DNA from: Gammaproteobacteria bacterium
GTDB taxonomy: Bacteria; Pseudomonadota; Gammaproteobacteria; Pseudomonadales; Azotimanducaceae_A
Assembly (NCBI GenBank): GCA_002714125.1
Contig: PAWP01000070.1
Coordinates: forward strand, 1-8,736
DNA: 8,736 bases
Direction of reading: 5' to 3'
The notes under the pieces are model-generated. The model searched no databases. It worked only from the letters and a program-made list of their open reading frames with translations, and had not been told where the DNA came from. The position numbers and the translations under genes were made by a program. Of this stretch, positions 6,397 to 8,736 are shown piece by piece; the first letter of the stretch is position 1, and every line of letters starts with the position of its first letter.

Positions 6397-7104
6397 TCAT
6401 GCAGTTACGGCGTCGTCCCACCGTTCGCGGATTGCTTCGTACGCTGCAGGGGCCTCAATCCGAAGCTGCGCACGTACTTCCTCAAGCGGACGCTTAAGCA
6501 GTTCCTCCCAGTCCTGGGCGGGCAACCAAGCGGCACGGCGGCCTGCAAGGAATGCTTTCCAGTTCGCGCCAAATACGGATTCGCCGCTTTCGCGAGAGAT
6601 CTTTATTGCCGCGATCAGGCAGATAGCGGCGACGCCAGGGTTTTTGAGCTGGGCAAAAGAAAACGCAAGCAGGCAGTCCTCACCCAACGTATCGCGGCCG
6701 TAGCCGGTTAGAACGTGCCACAGGTCATGCATGTCTCGAGTACGGTTAGCGTAGCGCTCAAAGTCAGCATCCTCAAAGTTCCGCGCAACTTCGCTTGCCG
6801 CGACGAGGCCATCGGCAGTGAGGTTCTGGGCTTCGACAAAGGCGAGGTAGGCACGGCCGAGCGACCCGGCTGGCATGGCACGCAACTGGTCCCTGTCGCG
6901 CAGCGTTTCTACGAGATCACGTTCTTCGTTCAGAATGCGCCGACCCATCGGGGTTCCGCAGAACTTCAGGAATGAACGCCGGATTGAGTTGCCGGACAGC
7001 GCTTTGAGTATGATGAAGACTTGCTCGGTGCGATCCGGGTCTGCCATCAGGGCCTTGAGGGCCCGTGCGGCGACGAGTGGCTGGATGGGGTTCTGGTTGG
7101 ACAT
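6397..7104 (-). CDS. Coq4-family protein (ubiquinone biosynthesis Coq4-like)
   Basis: This 235-residue protein carries the Coq4 metal-binding signature HDLWH followed by Glu after 11 residues: His126, Asp127, His130 and Glu142 (HDxxHx11E). The surrounding DMHDLWHVLTGYGRDTLGE is the most conserved Coq4 block, and GSLGRAYLAF upstream also fits. Coq4 is needed for coenzyme Q synthesis in eukaryotes, where it organises the Coq complex and is linked to C1 ring decarboxylation; bacterial homologues are less studied, so an exact role is inferred. ATG at 7104 is preferred over the in-frame ATG at 7128 because the latter lies inside the palindromic operator-like site; neither has a strong ribosome binding site (GGA at about 8 bases for 7104). 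The gene is divergent from tetR and probably controlled from the shared spacer. Confidence 0.88.
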   Translation of the reverse strand: MSNQNPIQPLVAARALKALMADPDRTEQVFIILKALSGNSIRRSFLKFCGTPMGRRILNEERDLVETLRDRDQLRAMPAGSLGRAYLAFVEAQNLTADGLVAASEVARNFEDADFERYANRTRDMHDLWHVLTGYGRDTLGEDCLLAFSFAQLKNPGVAAICLIAAIKISRESGESVFGANWKAFLAGRRAAWLPAQDWEELLKRPLEEVRAQLRIEAPAAYEAIRERWDDAVTA

Positions 7105-7124
7105 AGGTGAATCCAAAACTATCG

Positions 7125-7169
7125 ACATTCATGTAGATAGTAGTACTGAATGGTTATCTACATTGATGT
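7125..7169. promoter_or_regulatory. Paired inverted operator-like sites in the divergent spacer
   Basis: Two copies of one site face each other. On the plus strand 7125-7139 reads ACATTCATGTAGATA; on the minus strand 7169-7155 reads ACATCAATGTAGATA. They agree at 13 of 15 bases, differing only in the 2-base centre of ACAT-NN-ATGT. This gives a perfect 9-bp inverted repeat (ATGTAGATA at 7131-7139, TATCTACAT at 7155-7163) with a 15-base spacer, plus a small palindrome in each half. The block lies between the chosen starts of the Coq4-like gene (7104) and the tetR-type gene (7189). Most simply it is where the TetR-type protein binds to control both directions. The -10/-35 elements cannot be assigned reliably. 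Confidence 0.7.
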
Positions 7170-7188
7170 TTACAGCGTAGGTCAAGTG

Positions 7189-7890
7189 ATGGCAGATCGC
7201 AAGCCCGAGGTTGCGAGTGGTGAAATAGATCCAAAAGCAGTCGGCAAGGCTCGTACAACAGACGGGGGCGCGCCTCTGTCCCGTGATACTACGGAAAAGC
7301 CACGCCGGTCCCGACGCACGCCCGAGGAAGCTCGGCGTCTGGTGCTAGGCGCGGCCGCTGCGCGTCTCGCCGAGCACGGCCTCAAAGGGCTCAATGTAGT
7401 AGACGTTGCCAAAGACGCGGGTATGACGCACGCGACGGTTCTACATCACTTTGGCAGCGCGGAAAAGATGCAGCGCGCGTTGGTGCAGGAAATGACTGCG
7501 ACGCTGCTGCAGGACCTTATGACCGCATTGGATGGCAAAGGCGACCTTGACGGCGGCGAGCTGTGTGACCTGCTGTTTGATGCATTGTCACGTAAAGGTC
7601 ATGGCAAGCTTATTGCCTGGGCGTCGGCAACCGATCAACGGATTGCAGAAGAGTTTAGGGACGCGCGCGGTGCGTTGTTTGGTGAGCTTGTTCAATCGTT
7701 GTCGACGCGCTTGCAGATGAGCGAAGCCACAGCCCGTCGCATGGTCTATCTGACGGCGACTTCGGCGCTGGGTGCCGCACTGACCGGTGATGCGCTGGCG
7801 CGGCTGCTGGGGATGTCGAGGGAGGAGTCAGGTGCCTTTCCGGAATGGCTGTCGAAGCAGATGGACCGAGTCATTGAAGATGAGGGCTGA
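7189..7890 (+). CDS. TetR/AcrR-family transcriptional regulator
   Basis: A 233-residue regulator. Residues of about 47-93 form the TetR DNA-binding domain: a first helix around LVLGAAAARLAEHGL and the helix-turn-helix LNVVDVAKDAGMTHATVLHH, then FGSAEKM. The rest is helical and would bind a small ligand and dimerise; the ligand is unknown. The N terminus (about 1-45) is unusually long, charged and low in hydrophobics, probably disordered. ATG at 7189 is chosen: AGGT at 7179-7182 gives good spacing, and it leaves the operator-like block outside the coding region. An upstream ATG at 7150 in the same frame would place coding sequence across that block. The protein probably represses itself, the following hydrolase gene (26-base gap) and the divergent Coq4-like gene. 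Confidence 0.92.
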   Translation: MADRKPEVASGEIDPKAVGKARTTDGGAPLSRDTTEKPRRSRRTPEEARRLVLGAAAARLAEHGLKGLNVVDVAKDAGMTHATVLHHFGSAEKMQRALVQEMTATLLQDLMTALDGKGDLDGGELCDLLFDALSRKGHGKLIAWASATDQRIAEEFRDARGALFGELVQSLSTRLQMSEATARRMVYLTATSALGAALTGDALARLLGMSREESGAFPEWLSKQMDRVIEDEG

Positions 7891-7916
7891 CCGGGCGTTG
7901 GCGTCAGGAGAATGAA

Positions 7917-8651
7917 ATGAAGCTGCGGGTAGATGGCGCCACCCTCGAAATTGAGTGCACTGGGCCAGACTCAGCGCCGCCCGTACTCATGTGGCATGGC
8001 GCTGCCTGTACTCTGCGCCAGTGGGATCACGTGGTTGCTGAGTTGCAGGGCCAGTTCCGCCTCATTCGCTTCGATGTGCGTGGCGCGGGGCAAAGCAGTC
8101 CCGCTGACGATCCGGGTCAGTATACTTTCGAGCAGTATGCGCGGGACGCGCTGTTGATCCTCGACCATTTCGAAGTTGATCAGGTGCATGTCTGGTCGAT
8201 GGCCTGGGGCTCGCGTGCGGCGGTAGCGTTCTGTTCTCTTCACCCTGAGCGGGTGCTCTCGGCAGCGTTGTTTGATGCCAGTGTTGACGTGGCCGACCCG
8301 GTAGCCCAGCGTGACGGCCGCAAGCGCGCGGGCGAACTACAGCAGGCGGCAGGCATTGGCGCCTTCAGCTCACCTGAAGGTTGGAACACGCACACTAATC
8401 CGCCTGAGGTTGTGCAGGCTTCGCTGAGTGCGGCCGCGTCCTTTGATCTTCCGACGGCCGTGCCAAAGCTGACCATGCCCGTATTGGTTGCAACTGGGGA
8501 TCATGACCCGAACCTTGCGTCCAGCCGACGAATTGCGCGCCGCGCACCAAACGGGCGCCTTGAGGTGCTTGAGAACGTTGGCCATGGCTCCGTGCTGCAG
8601 CGCCCGGACATAGCCGTGCGGGTCTTCGTGGCGTTTCAGTCCGAGCTGTAA
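7917..8651 (+). CDS. Alpha/beta hydrolase-fold protein lacking the nucleophilic serine
   Basis: A 244-residue protein of the alpha/beta hydrolase-1 type (3-oxoadipate enol-lactonase and related esterases). It has the oxyanion-region WHGAACTLRQWD (26-37), the strand-turn FDVRGAGQSS (52-61), the probable acid Asp197 in ATGDHDPN, and His223 in VGHGS. The nucleophile elbow, normally G-x-S-x-G, reads SMAWG (94-98), putting Ala96 (codon GCC, 8202-8204) where the serine should be. Ser94 and Ser99 are close but do not fit the small-x-Nu-x-small pattern. The protein may be a non-hydrolytic binder, use another mechanism, or be inactive; the reading frame is intact. Start ATG at 7917 has AGGAG at 7906-7910. 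It follows the tetR-type gene by 26 bases and is likely its operon partner. Confidence 0.9.
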   Translation: MKLRVDGATLEIECTGPDSAPPVLMWHGAACTLRQWDHVVAELQGQFRLIRFDVRGAGQSSPADDPGQYTFEQYARDALLILDHFEVDQVHVWSMAWGSRAAVAFCSLHPERVLSAALFDASVDVADPVAQRDGRKRAGELQQAAGIGAFSSPEGWNTHTNPPEVVQASLSAAASFDLPTAVPKLTMPVLVATGDHDPNLASSRRIARRAPNGRLEVLENVGHGSVLQRPDIAVRVFVAFQSEL

Positions 8652-8736
8652 GTCTTAGCCTTCAGCCCAACAGGCCAATTGGCAACTTCGCAGCTCTGCC
8701 TGTGCAGACTATCGGGGAGAACGACAGAGTAAACTG
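8652..8736. other. Right-edge non-coding sequence
   Basis: No gene is visible after the hydrolase stop. The stretch has a 10-bp perfect palindrome GCCAATTGGC (8674-8683) and a small 5-bp hairpin (8695-8708, TCTGC/GCAGA with a 4-base loop), but no T-run, so no terminator is called. The window ends before any next gene can be seen. Confidence 0.3.

Noticed and set aside
1..8736. Defence system, CRISPR array, transposon, toxin-antitoxin or prophage genes
   Set aside because: Looked for on both strands; no spaced repeats, transposase, nuclease or phage protein motifs are visible, and the intact genes are metabolic or regulatory.

Overview
The window is about 58% G+C (estimated by eye) and reads as chromosomal DNA of an aerobic, heterotrophic proteobacterium. 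Gammaproteobacteria is the best guess: the left edge carries a PcnB-type poly(A) polymerase tail, and the intact genes are esterases, CoA enzymes, a Coq4-like protein and a TetR regulator, as in marine or soil gammaproteobacteria with broad fatty acid or aromatic metabolism. This assignment is inferred from gene families, not from a marker gene.

Layout. Positions 1-420 hold the 3' end of pcnB, in which the coding signal changes frame near 205-215. Positions 432-784, minus strand, hold the remains of a GNAT acetyltransferase. A two-gene plus-strand unit follows: a type B carboxylesterase (988-2421) and a small CoA-binding protein (2412-2822) whose ends overlap by 10 bases. A 460-base gap has a possible terminator and a coding-like fragment. 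Then comes an enoyl-CoA hydratase/isomerase family protein (3285-4223), closed by a clear intrinsic terminator (4248-4276). About 550 gene-poor bases lead to an acetyl-CoA hydrolase/transferase on the minus strand (4835-6067). An AraC-type DNA-binding remnant (6102-6338, minus) separates it from a Coq4-family gene (6397-7104, minus). The Coq4-like gene is divergent from a tetR-type regulator (7189-7890, plus), which is followed 26 bases later by an alpha/beta hydrolase-fold gene (7917-8651, plus).

How the genes may work together. The esterase, the hydratase-like protein and the CoA-transferase suggest release of an acid from an ester and its handling as a CoA thioester, but the genes are not one operon and no substrate can be read from the sequence. 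The best-defined regulatory unit is coq4-like <- | -> tetR-hydrolase. Its shared spacer has two inverted copies of a 15-base site built on ACAT-NN-ATGT, most simply read as operators of the TetR protein.

Two enzymes lack a key residue. The hydrolase-fold protein has Ala96 where the nucleophilic serine should be, and the hydratase-like protein has Pro148 where the second catalytic glutamate should be. Three spacers contain broken gene pieces (pcnB tail, GNAT, AraC) and two more contain unassigned coding-like fragments. This suggests a region that has lost genes, although sequencing error cannot be excluded for the frame breaks. I see no defence system, CRISPR array, transposase, tRNA or rRNA.
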